Shown one piece after another: positions 26,832 through 38,298 of a stretch of 64,000 bases of DNA. The first letter of the stretch is position 1, and the number at the start of each line of letters is the position of its first letter. The notes under the pieces were generated by a model that was not told the origin of the DNA, did not search any database, and was given only the letters and a program-made list of their open reading frames with translations. Location of the stretch: positions 4,588,001-4,652,000 of the forward strand of contig CM082595.2 of assembly GCA_040954595.2 (NCBI GenBank). The letters run 5' to 3'. The DNA is from Balanoglossus misakiensis (lineage: Eukaryota; Hemichordata). A program made the translations under genes and the position numbers.

Positions 26832-26863
26832 TGTGGGAACAGATTGCCAAAAAAATTCACACG
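26832..26863 (+). promoter_or_regulatory. Su(H)/CSL paired site (SPS) in the HES promoter
   Basis: TGTGGGAA (26832-26839) faces TTCACACG (26856-26863, reverse complement CGTGTGAA), with a gap of exactly 16 nt. Both halves fit the CSL consensus YRTGDGAA. Head-to-head pairs with a 15-17 nt gap are the known platform for cooperative dimers of the Notch intracellular domain/CSL/Mastermind complex. The right half overlaps an N-box, CACGAG (26860-26865), the class of site that HES proteins bind when repressing their own gene. Activation by Notch and self-repression would therefore compete for the same bases. Confidence 0.9.
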
Positions 26864-26886
26864 AGCCGTTCGCATGCGGAGGAGGC

Positions 26887-26894
26887 TATAAATA
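26887..26894 (+). promoter_or_regulatory. TATA box of the HES promoter
   Basis: TATAAATA lies 30 nt upstream of an Inr-like TCACAGT and 23 nt downstream of the Su(H) paired site. No other good TATA box is found between the CCAAT cluster and the start codon. A TATA-containing core promoter next to Notch-response sites is the known layout of vertebrate Hes1. Confidence 0.88.
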
Positions 26895-26916
26895 CAAACA
26901 GTGCAGAGGATTTCTC

Positions 26917-27022
26917 ACAGTTCGGTCACAGACATTCACTGAGCAACTACCTCGGACATAGCTCTGTGCCTCGCATACCTATACACATTATACCTTTGGA
27001 GTGTATTGCTATTCCTAGCAAC
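26917..27022 (+). other. 5' UTR of the HES gene
   Basis: The predicted cap site is the A of the Inr-like TCACAGT, exactly 30 nt downstream of the first T of the TATA box. The leader of about 106 nt contains no ATG, so there is no upstream ORF and the first ATG (27023) is the start. The HES reading frame happens to stay open upstream through the leader and promoter, but without an ATG. The exact cap site is inferred. Confidence 0.7.
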
Positions 27023-28610
27023 ATGCCTGCAGACAAACCAGTCACCAAAGCAAGCGAAACTCGCAAAGTAAGTACCAACTAGTGATTTTCCTGGCAATTT
27101 CTCAAATCCTGGAGAAACTTTCCAGTACCTCCCGCTGTACGTGTATGTGTTCACTCAGAGCGAATCTGATATCCTGAACAGGTAAACTTACAAAACACCC
27201 ACTTTGCTTTCCTTACAGTCCTCGAAGCCAATCATGGAAAAGAGGAGGCGAGCGAGAATCAACGAAAGTCTCTCCCAGTTGAAGACTCTGATCTTGGACG
27301 CAATGAAAAAAGATGTAAGTATCTGCCCTGCTTTGATTTTCCGTGCGGTCTCTGAAAAAAAAATCCGACAGCCCGAGTTCGGTGCATTCCAATAGACCGA
27401 CAAGTGGCCAGCGAAGTGTATAGACATTTGCCCATTCATCACCAATGCACTGTAAATGCGTACCTAAGGTATAGCGCTAAGTGGACGCCAGGGGATCATT
27501 TTACACCGTTCTCACGCTTCTTACTTCACATTTTCTCGAGTCGATTCTAACCTTCTTTTCCTTTTTATTTTTTTGTCAAACAGAGCTCTCGCCATTCTAA
27601 GTTGGAAAAAGCCGATATCTTGGAAATGACAGTGAAATACCTGAGAAACGTCCAAAGACAGCAAATGAATGGTAGGTATTTAATTCTAAGTTTCGGCACT
27701 AGAAATCTACTTGAATCGATTTCAATTTCGCGTTTATTTCACACATTTTGTGTATTTCATGTGATTCTAATGGATATTTCTCTTCGCTTCTACAGCTGCC
27801 CTGTCACAGGATCCAACCGTCTTGAGCAAATACCGTGCTGGATTTAACGAATGCTTCGGCGAAGTTCAACGCTATTTGACCAGCTTCGAAGGAATTCCTT
27901 CAGACTGTCGTTCCCGTCTCCTTGGACACTTGGCAAACTGCTGCCAGAACATGAGCCAGAGTTACAACGTGCAACAAGTGCCCGCCGCGTCACCCTTAGC
28001 CGCCCAGGCCGCTGTCACCCCGTCCCAGGGGGCCGCGATGACGCCGGCCGGACTTGCCGCCGCCAGCTCGGTGCTGCAGATCACGCCGCCGTCAGCGATC
28101 GCCATGCAGAACATCACTCCCAAAATGGAAGTTACCGCCACAACTCCCGTCACGGCCGCCAACATCGCGCGGGTTCTCCCCGTCATGCCGGGAACTCTTC
28201 CCAACGGTGAAGTAGCGGTCCTCCTCTCGCCCCAGGCGCTTTCCAGTGGACAATTCCCGAGTCACTTCATTCCAGTGTACGCTCAGGGCACCCCGACCCT
28301 CAGCCCGGTGTCCTCCCTCGGGAGCCCCAACAGCACCGCGTCCAGCCTCGCCAGCCCCGTGCTCACGTCATCGGTGGCAGCCACCGTCACGCACACCTCG
28401 CAGTCCATCCCGGCCACCAGCCCGCAGATCGCCGCCACGGCGCCCGTAGCAGCGTCGCTGTCCACCATCCCCACCACGGCAACTTTGCCAACGAACAGTG
28501 TAAAGCAATCTGTACAGATGCAGTCCGTGCTCACAACACATATCTCACCCCGGCAGGCCAATCTCCAATCACCCACCGCAGATTCGGAATCTGTCTGGAG
28601 GCCGTGGTAG
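27023..28610 (+). CDS. HES1: HES1/hairy-class bHLH-Orange transcriptional repressor, four exons, 347 aa
   Basis: The coding exons are 27023-27067, 27219-27314, 27584-27671 and 27796-28610, joined by GT-AG introns of 151, 269 and 124 bp (donors gtaagt, gtaagt, gtaggt; acceptors ttacag, aaacag, ctacag). The protein starts [15 protein letters not shown]. The bHLH spans about residues 18-74 and has the HES-specific proline in the basic region ([13 protein letters not shown], Pro19). The Orange domain lies at about 87-126 (KYRAGFNEC near its start, [10 protein letters not shown] at its end). A Ser/Thr/Pro/Ala-rich linker of about 200 residues follows, and the protein ends in WRPW (344-347), the Groucho/TLE-binding tetrapeptide. 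HES proteins bind N-box and class C sites as dimers and repress transcription in the nucleus downstream of Notch. The start is the first ATG after the predicted cap site, with A at -3. The helix-loop-helix is nearly identical to vertebrate HES1/HES4, so class assignment is very secure. Which paralogue (lineage-specific hairy duplicate) is not decidable here. Confidence 0.97.
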
Positions 28611-28920
28611 AAACCACCCGAACATTCCAACGGACTATTACTTAAAAAGAACTTATTTACTACATGTGTAAATACAAAGTACAGATTTATGCTTTCACAG
28701 TTGTTAAAGAATCTATATTTTTTATTTTGTAAATACTGAAGAGTTATATATTTTTTATTTCGACGATGGTGCGTTTTCTACAACTTTACAAAAACCGAAA
28801 TCGGGTTTTTGCAGCACAAGTACATTTGCGCCCGATTTCCAAACTATGAGGGGCCAACGTTTGCGCGTTCAAACGCACCCCGACTTTCTTCTGACAATAA
28901 ATGTTACTTAAAATATACTT
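28611..28920 (+). other. 3' UTR and polyadenylation signal of the HES gene
   Basis: A canonical AATAAA sits at 28896-28901, so cleavage is expected near 28915-28925. The UTR is about 300 nt and AU-rich, with several ATTTA-like and T-run stretches (28640-28770). HES1-type transcripts are known to be short-lived, and such elements commonly contribute to that. The functional role here is inferred. Confidence 0.75.
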
Positions 28921-31617
28921 CTTAGTGTTTATGCATCTTACTCTTTTTCTCGAAATCTTGACGCGAAAAAAGAAAAAGCGCGTTCTGATGGATTTTGACT
29001 TGCAATACAATATGTGCAACAGGTGGGGGGCCCATTACTGGCACGAAACCTGCCTACGCCCGCCCTCTAGCAGTGACAAGATGGAAGTACGTACGACGCG
29101 TCGCTTGCCAATCCCGCGATCTGCCCCCCTCCCTCCCCCATGGAAATTTCAATGGAATAATCCCCTTCTAGCTCAATGCTGTATCCAAAACTGGCTGCAG
29201 GGAACGAATGCATTGCATTTCGCTTAAAATTTACAGAAAATCTTCGCATCGCGATTTAAAGAAAATTCACCCGAGACAGGTTTGTTTTACTACAAGTTCA
29301 ATACTCGCTGTAACCCCCTCCCCCCGTATGTTATATGTGCCAATGCAACCGCCAGTAGGCGTACTCGTGCGCGCGGAACCGTAGCGTGAAATCAATAAAC
29401 GGCGCGTGGAAACCCGACATGTTGAAACTTATTTCTCGTCGCAGTTGACTCAATCAGTCTTTCTGTAATTACAAATCTATTCTGCCCATTCACTACAGAA
29501 TCACAATTGCTGTAATTGGATATTATATCACACCAATCCGAAAGGACGCGACAATAATTTTGTTCGTTGCAATCACGAATATTATATTCATTTGTCCTGG
29601 CATAATGGTCCTGGCAACTTTTTGGTACGAAAACTACCATCGGGTATTTCATCTTTGACGTGCATTTTGAATGACGCGCTAAAAATCTGAGTTGCGAACT
29701 GACAGATAAACCTGTCGCAACACGCTGGGAATAATCGTAAATCGGCGTCTCGCGGTCTTTTCACGGAATACAGACATTCCTATACGCGCTACGCAAAACT
29801 GGAAGTCACGAAATACCAGTAAACGCGAACGGCACGTGTCGGGAGTCGAGGCGGCGTAAACCTATCGCGCCCGGACACCAGAGCAACGTCGCCCCTTAAA
29901 CATCCTGCTTCCGGGCATCCGTTGGTTGAGGGGAACAGAGAAACAGAAATTCTCGAAATTTGCGTTAATTTGAGAGCATTTCGACAAGATCGCTGGATAA
30001 CAATAGCGCCTTGGAGATCGCTAAGTAAATAGGAGACAATAGCGTGAACAGAGGGCTTCAGTGTTGTCCGTCGGCCTTGGCACGTTTCCAACCGCGAGTG
30101 GGCCGCGCTCACACAGGTAAAACTCCGTGCCTATTGTTCGCACCTGGGCAGGTCTTAACACGCCGCCAGAAGCTCTCTCCCCCCTCCAATTATTATGGTA
30201 AAGCCGTTAAACAGTTCAGGCGAGTTCGGTCTGTTTGATATCAAGCCCCCGTGCCCAGGCGGAAAGCATCCGCCACGGGCGCGGGATTTTTTCTTTCATT
30301 TTGAGAGACGCTGTGGGGGGGAGGAGGGCGGCGGGGGGTCCACTTTCAGAGGGGCCGAGAGAGCATTCCGAACTGGCGATACTCGCTCCTCCCAGAATAC
30401 CTGTCCACTTCACGTGACACGGCGGATTTGCGAGGTCGTGAGAAATGTACTCAAAACTGTTCGAACCTGTCAAACCAATCCCTCAGATGCATATTCAAAC
30501 AAATAGAATGATGAATGATCGGCTTAATATACACGCCGCAAGTTAACTGAAGGTAAAGCCGAAGAGGCTCCCGGCTCGTAAATCGCCAAGTTGTTGAGGA
30601 ATTTCTTCGGCCATAGCCACGCAGATAGGTATGCAAAAGAATTGATATGCACGACGAAGATAACGTCGAAACGACGTTTTATCGGCGACTGACGTCCACT
30701 AATTAAAAAACCACGGGATGTCGTCAAACATCCAAATTCCTAAAGACCGTGAAAGTCTCTCCGCGCCGCACGCGTAAGCGCCTCGCGCATGCGCCTGAAG
30801 CTCCTGGCATCACCCCGCACATTCCAACACACCTGGCCCCTGTCCAAGTATACTGGAGTTTGACAGCTGCACTGTTATTTCTCATTCTCGGGTCACAAAG
30901 AGTTGTATATTTCTTTTCAAATCTTCACGACAAAATGAATGTAAAAAAAAAAAACATCATGGTAATACAGTTGTTGGCCCAGTGGCAGACCGAACGCCCC
31001 GACAAAAATAAAACAACCTCGAGTCTCATAGTTAATTTGTGCGAAAGTCTGCACGATACTGAATTTGCAATTTTTTTCTCCTGAAACCCGATTTCTACAT
31101 ACACGGGAAACTGGTGCTGAACTTCTCGGCAAAAAACTTGCCGTATAGCTACAGAGGTTAACCGACTGGCCCAGAGATGAGGAAACGAAACTTCGAATGT
31201 GTGGCATGGGTTTAGCGACTCTTTTATACGGCAACAGTTTCTGAGTTGCGGCTAGCGAGAATGCCGCGGCCACTGGACCACGCTATAAACCAACAGGCGA
31301 CTTCTAAACTCCGTGGCAGTAGCAACCAATGGGAAATCTCGGCAGTGCGACAACTTGAAAAACCGCCCCAAATCACTGCCCGCTCTTATCTGGAAGTGCC
31401 GTGACTGTATGAGGCGATTGTTGGCTGGGCGTAAAAGGATTTATCGCGTTTAAAGTGCAAGAGTATTTCTGTACACCCAGATAAGATAAGTTCGCGGCTT
31501 TGCGCTGGACGTTCCAATTGTCCGATTGGGAAACCACGTGTGGGTCGCGCGTGTATCAACCGATTAGACCACGGAGTCGGCTTCTGAAAGAGACTGATTG
31601 TCAAATGATCAAATCGC

Positions 31618-31640
31618 CATCACATCATCATCACCATCAC

Positions 31641-31685
<45 letters not shown>
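31618..31685 (+). repeat. (CAT)n microsatellite, first block
   Basis: Trinucleotide CAT run, slightly imperfect at its start (CAC interruptions). Confidence 0.95.
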
Positions 31686-31751
31686 TTTGTATTTAAGTGT
31701 AATTTTTCCTTTTTAATTTTTGAAATAAAGTTTCATTTAAAAGTCAAAAAG

Positions 31752-31816
<65 letters not shown>
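31752..31816 (+). repeat. (CAT)n microsatellite, second block
   Basis: A second, purer CAT/TCA run 66 bp after the first, separated by an AT-rich spacer. The two blocks are close in length. Confidence 0.95.
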
Positions 31817-31820
<4 letters not shown>

Positions 31821-33263
31821 CTTCGAATTTGTGCCTTCGTTGTCAGTTGAACCACAGTCCCACCTCTGGTACTGTATCAACAAACGAACACAATGGACGT
31901 CACAATGGGATTGACTCGGAAATATCCGACCACGATCAAAGGAATCATTTTTCGAAGTTTTCGGGTCACCGAGGGGAAAGGAAGTCGGTGAGTCAGTCGA
32001 TGAGTCAACACACAGAAAAGTTCTCGATAAATGAACATCCGTTTTTTGTCCCTCCTGGTACAATACATCGCCTTGTTTTCAACTTGGAGATTTTTTTTCT
32101 TCTGCTTTGATGATTATAAACAGATTGCTGGCGTGAAAAGGCGATTCGCCTGAAGGGTAAAACGGCCAAAAAATACATTTTATGTACAGGACACGCGCAA
32201 GTTCAGGGGTCAAACTGGCGCTATTGTTGTCACGACAATACCCAGACGGGGAAGGTAGAAGACGGGACAATGGGGTGGGACCTTCACTCCGGCACGGAAA
32301 CACGACGCCGCCGATGATCTATGTTGTACACGTGGCCGCTGCAAAACAGAGCGAACCCCGTGACCGAGGAACATTATCATTTAAAAACACAAACAACATT
32401 GAACCAAGGTAGAGAATGCTACTGTGGCGATTCTCTCCTCTGCACACAGGCGATGGCGTTAGCTCCATTGGCTACCCCTACAACCATGAATTGGTTCCTA
32501 CACCCATGGAGGTACTTAGTACCTCCGTGCTACGCCCCTGCCATGCACAGGCAGTCAACACTAAAACACACTACAGGTAGAATACATGTAGCTGTCACGA
32601 TTTCGTTACTATAGAGCGATTTCGCAGTTTTGCAATTGAATGCTCTGTGTGTTGGCGTTTTTCCAAAAAACTCTCAAAAAGTTCCTGGTGATTAGGAGGG
32701 AAAGAATGGTCGGCGACAACAATGGGTTGTTAAAACCCCGGCTGCACGTTACTTGTTCCCGTCAACCAATCACAGTTTGGCGTGAAAGACGCCTCAAGGT
32801 CCATCCTTCCTCAATTTACTTTGAAGTTTTTTTTCTTGTACCAGGAGTGTGGGGGCCGGAATGTGTACCACGTGACCCACAATGAAAACTAAAGCCCACT
32901 TCATTGACGTTCGAAGGACGGCCATTTGATTTCCAAATCGGTGTTGACTCAGTTTCGGCACGTGTTCTGCTGGCATTGTTCTCTGTGTTACGTTTTGATT
33001 CCTGAAGTTCCGATTTTCCGTACGGGTTCAACCGTAATCCCCCGGGGGAAGTATGGTTCGCTGTACAAAATCTGGTCGTAATCTGATCGTTACGTCTGAT
33101 CATTTCGCAATTAGATTAATCCTCCGATGCACCCAGTGCCAAAAACCTGAAAAAGCAGAAGGGACTTTGTTTTGATTCGTATTGTTCTTTTTTTTTAAAT
33201 CATGGGACCGTCTAACGTCCTCGAGATGACAAGACACTTTGCGATTTGAAGCGCGCAGACGCC

Positions 33264-33347
33264 TAGCCTAGCCAAAGCCGTATTTTGTCCGCTTTGCTTC
33301 CAAAACTAGTTTTGCAAAGCGGACAAGATACGGCTAGGGCTAGGCTA
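33264..33347. mobile_element. Hairpin MITE, copy B (84 bp), with 9-bp target duplication
   Basis: Two inverted arms, each carrying GTCCGCTTTG and CTAGCC-rich ends, fold into a nearly complete hairpin. The termini are TAG and CTA. Flanks GCAGACGCC (33255-33263) and GCCGACGCC (33348-33356) agree at 8 of 9 positions. A chance six-frame open frame crosses it but is not a gene. Confidence 0.75.
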
Positions 33348-36300
33348 GCCGACGCCTTGGGAGACGAAGTGACACTTCCTAAAAAAGGAAAACGTCCTCT
33401 CCATATCAATGTTTTGAAACAGAATCCTGTGGAGACTTGCGTTGTTGGGCGTCGTGTCCTCAACAGATGTGGAATGCACAATTATCTGTGAGAAGATGTA
33501 CCGTCAAGGTTGAAGTCAATCTTGCAGGGTCTGGCGCGGTTCGCCCTCGAGTGTTTGTCTGATCTCAGCGAAGCCCAACTGTCTTTTCACACGATGTCCC
33601 ATGTTTGTCTCGGGTGAACAAATATGTACCAAGCATTAATATGACGCTGACATGTATGATTTTATGACTTCATGCGCCTGTCATCAATATTTTACTATTT
33701 GTTCAGACCGTGATTTGCCCACGGTGTCACGATCTATAGGTGGGCATCGGCGACTTGGAGACCGGTGAACCCTCACAGAGTAACTTTTTGCGGTCGCGAA
33801 CTTGGCTCGTGTGTGTGGCTATGATGGCCGTTCTGTACGACCTCGGTGACTTCGAGTTTTTTTAGCGTGATGAGAGAGAGAGAGAGAGAGGGGGGGGGGA
33901 GGGAGACAACAGTCACTATGGGATGTTTGGATGACCTGATGTAGTTTCGGACCGGACGTTTCGGTCCACTTCGAGTCATTGGGAATTTTTTGTTTTCCGA
34001 AAGCGGGGTCGGATGGAAGTATTAAAATTATATTGGGGATCAAATCGAGGAAAACTTCCTTATTTAAAAAGACATCAAAGAGTTGGGGGAGTGGGTCGTT
34101 CACCGATTCGCCGAAACCACAATCACCCGCGCGACGCTGCCATCATACCCAACAGAATAAATTAAATGTAACCATTATCACTGTTGGGAAAATTATTTGA
34201 ATGTACCTTGTCTGGAAATTACATGTATTCACTTGACAACGACCCAAAACGCATCGTTAGGCGGAAAGAAATTCACGAAATGACTGACAGACAATAGCCG
34301 CGCTGGACAAAGCTTCGAAGAGGCTTTACACGCACGGCGAGACACGTCATCGAAATGCAAAGACTCCAAATTTTGGAGCACTCTCCTGATATTGTCATGG
34401 CTGTCACACGGCGGGCCTATTCACCGAACGTGCACGAACCTGTCCGTCGCGACACTTGGACAACAATGGTTGCGCTTCACGCCAAACCAAAGAAAAGGGC
34501 GAAAAATTCTCGTCGGTACATGCACGCTTGCGCTTGTGAGGGCTTTCAACGCGTTTCGCACGAAAACGATCTGTCGCCGCGGCGTTGAAATCCTCGACGG
34601 CCAGAGCAAATACGACACACGTGTGAAAATACCTAAGCTCTTCACGAAAGTCGAGTGTCAAGCCCATTACGAAAGCAGTCGGCACAATTAACACCAATTT
34701 GTTAATTAAAATGACAATAGACGCACTCTTTGTGCGCGGATTATTAGCAACGTTTATGATTTCACAAATCTCTTGCAGCATATCAGTCAATAGCTTTGTC
34801 AACGTCAGGAACTAACATTTTTCTAACACCTTTCGACGTCCTTAATTCGGAAGGCAAACACCTTGGCCCAGAGCACTTGTTTACTCTTTGACGTTGAAAC
34901 AAAAGCAAGAGATCGAGTGTGTCCTTTTTTCCTTTGATTATTCCCGCCGATAAATTCATAAATTATTTGTTGATAAAACTGCAAAATATTTGTGGTCAAC
35001 ACTCCTTTCCTGTCCAATGCATTGTATGTATATGAACCATATAAAATGATTGGACATTGTCGATGAAGTCTTCTCGATGTATTTATAATAATTGGTGTAT
35101 TATACACTTGTTTGTATGAGCTAATGGTGTGTATATCACCAGTACGGACAATTTAAAGACCTTAAATTTTGAATCTCCTTATCACGCTTCAAAAAGATAG
35201 AGGAAACTGTCCTTTGCTTACTTGAAGGGCACGGTGTTTCATTGCCTTTATCGCAAAGACCTTTATTATTGTTGTCTCGTGACGAAGATGTGACGTCAAG
35301 AACGAACCTCTAGATTTCGTTTATCAACAACAACAACGCTCTATCGCTCTCACAACAGACTTTGTCCTCGTGTACGTTGAACTCGATCGAATAATGACCC
35401 TCACGTACCAAAAATTGTCTTTTTATCGATATCCGTCGCACGATTCTTTTCCTAAGCTGGATTACTTGACTCGGGTAACGCGAGATCTGCTGAGATTGTG
35501 AGTGTTCTTGTTGACTTTTCCCATGTTACTCGCGCGTGTCTGCTGATAAAACCTGCAAAGATTTGAGAGAATCTGAAGGAGATCTTGGAAAAGGCCCAAC
35601 ATCGATAATATCCTTATCTGATAGGCGGTAGTCCATGCAACGGGTCCCTTCATAGCCGTGGACAGAGCTGAGTCCCACCAATGTAACACATACAGCCGCA
35701 GGTCAGAAATGAAAAGTGACAAACCAACGTGTTTGTGGCTTTTATATTCGAAAACAGGTGTGGGTATAGTTAACATGCAAATTGCAAAAGGGCCTACACA
35801 ATGAGGTATGTTAATTTGCAGTCTTACACAATGGTCCGTTTTTCATGCGAGGCACTGGAGCAAAGGCAACTGACGCGATAATCTTTGCCCCCCCCCCCTT
35901 CTCCCCCTAGCGCGCATTTCCTTAGGCCCACCAACAATAACTTCGACATGGACACTGGCACCGACAACCGAAATCGAGGGGCGTAGCAGCCTCATCTAAA
36001 ATGATCGGAATAAACCAGTTTCGTTGAATGAGACGCGACCCCGCCGTCATTCAAGGCCATAGGCCCCGGTAAAAACGGACGTGACGCGCTTCGCACTTTA
36101 CCGAAGTGTTTGCGGTATAATATACTCTTTCGTTTTGATTTTTCCGGTAGCTGTATAATATGTACGAATACATTAGAAGGGCCCTGATTTATGTAAATGC
36201 AAAAATTATGAGGGCAGGCCACTTGGGTGTACCGTCATTGCGGTCTGAGCACTTGGGTTTTTGAAATACTGCCCTGGAATCCAAACTTAGATATGTCGCC

Positions 36301-38298
36301 TACACCAGCGCACGCACTGTACATGCAGTGGTCCACCCATACGGGTTGTCGCAAGTTTTGTGAAATCACTGGTCAAAATCAAGCCGGTATGCTATTTCCT
36401 AATAACGTCGTCAACCTGTGGCTGTATAATTTAATGATCGCCCTACTATAAATGAGTGATAAAACTTGTTGAGTTTGTAGGGGTGCATGCATACCTGTGC
36501 AAAATATACGACGTGTGCTGACAGGTATTAGTAGCGGAATGCATTCCTACTGCACCAAACAGAAGCCCTGTGTGACTTGAAAATAGCACGCGTGGCCAGA
36601 CGACCAGACGCGTGGCAAAGTACGACCTGAAAACACCGGTTCAATACACGCCCTACGTTTCGAGGGACATTGCAGATCTCCTGCACGTACGACTATGCGA
36701 CCCGTCTGTTTTGCTCAGGGTTCAGAAATCAGGCATAGCGGTTCCATGATAGGCTTTTTCATTGCCGCACAGGGGTGATGCACCCTGCCCTGATTTAACA
36801 CAATAGGTACTGACGCGTGCCATTGCAGGCCGGGGAGTTGTGCGTGATATTTTGCTCGTTTCGGGCTCAGAGTCGGGACGTCATAGTTTTCGATTTCTCG
36901 TAGCCAAAGCAGAGAACTTTCCTAACCGTGGACACCTTCTCTCGCAGGAGTGTGGGCGTAGCGCGTCGCTAATTGGATATGGTGGCATTTCTCATTTGCC
37001 CCTTGATCGCTCGGCACGGCGGCGCATTCCAACTGATCGATTTAGGAGATTCCGTGTGCAATTAATTCGATCGATTGTTCATCTCGAGCCCCCGTGGCAA
37101 GACAGGTTTCATGTCTGATCATGACTTCTTGTTGACTTTTGTCTCACTTCGGAGAGCGTCGCGGCGATTTGTAAGCGTGTTTACGTCATGTTGTGACTGT
37201 TACCAATGGGACCCAGCCTGGCCGAGATAACAAAACGCGATTCTGTTGTCGCGATAACAATAAGTTATAAATGGGAGAAATAACGCGCGATAATAAATTG
37301 GCATGACTAGGCAAGTTTGCGCGAGATTGAACTCATAAATTGTGAAATTTCCGGCGTTTTTCCGTCGGTAACACAAGTGTGGTTTGAAGCATACATTGGA
37401 CGCTACAGTGCGTTGGCCGTTGCCTCGCACGGGCGTTATCAGTGGCGGCGCATCGGCACCCCGCGCTCTCCCTCCCGCAAAGAATATTTCAACCGTACCG
37501 TGGTTGCTATCACATTTGAGCTTAGTGGCGTGGACACGCGACTCGCCTCGTGCGCCAGACAAGAAAAAAAGCCAGCTGTAAGCTTTTACAAAAAGTATTG
37601 CCATGTACGTCGCTTTCTCGTGTCGATCCATTTCAGATGTGTTCGGTGATCGCCGAGCAAGTTCATACGGACACGATGCGTTTTCTGACACACCCGATCG
37701 TGGCGTGGCTTGCCCTATTCACACGGAGTGATTTCCCGACACTACACCTGCATCGAGAAATCTAATAGGGACGCACCTGGGCGCGTGTTCTGATGAATCA
37801 TCCCGGCCCTTGTCGGTGTGGTTTGATTTTTCCCTAATGGGGCTATTTTCGAACGCCATTAGAGACAGTCGCGCGCTTCAAAGGAAACAATGATTCTCAA
37901 TGGCCGGATGACAATCGGTGGCCATTGTTCGTGCTGTTTTAACAATGCATTGTTATCGGCAGTAAATGATTATGGTGATTTGGTCTCGTGAGGGACATAT
38001 CTCCGGAATATGTTTTCAATATCCCGTCAAATCGAAGCCCCCAAACAGTAAAATTACCGTTGAAAGTGATCAAGACGGTGAATTTTCCGCTGAACAAGGC
38101 CACGTTTGGGCTTATCGGTGACTCTTATCCCCCTCGCCTTGAAATTATCCGCGGGGGAAGATTCACTCTAATCAGGTTGGACACGCTCATCACGGGTTGG
38201 GGTTTGGGGGAACCCGTTAATTGGGCAAGGAAAAATCTGCCGACTCCCCGGCCCAGCCGCCTTACTGTGCAAAAATGTGATACCGTGTATCGGATTGC

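Larger units (their letters stand above)
13435..26839. promoter_or_regulatory. Upstream homotypic cluster of CSL (Su(H)/RBPJ) sites
   Basis: The exact heptamer GTGGGAA, or TTCCCAC on the other strand, starts at 13435, 14206, 16082, 16761, 16998, 17100, 17378, 19563, 19945, 19984, 20159, 21844, 21873, 23380, 23934, 24056, 24810, 26537 and 26833. That is 19 in 13.4 kb, against about 1.6 expected at equal base frequencies. Sixteen of the 19 extend to the preferred YGTGGGAA. The sites lie in unique, non-repeated DNA rather than in copies of one element. Close pairs occur at 19945/19984, 21844/21873 and 16998/17100. The only gene next to them is the HES gene, a classic Notch target. Enhancer function is inferred. 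Confidence 0.65.

Noticed and set aside
26816-27022. N-terminal extension of the HES protein, since the frame is open upstream
   Set aside because: No in-frame ATG, and the region contains the SPS, TATA box and predicted cap site. The normal HES start is at 27023.
31500-31850. Open frame with poly-His and poly-Ser
   Set aside because: Entirely produced by the two CAT microsatellites.
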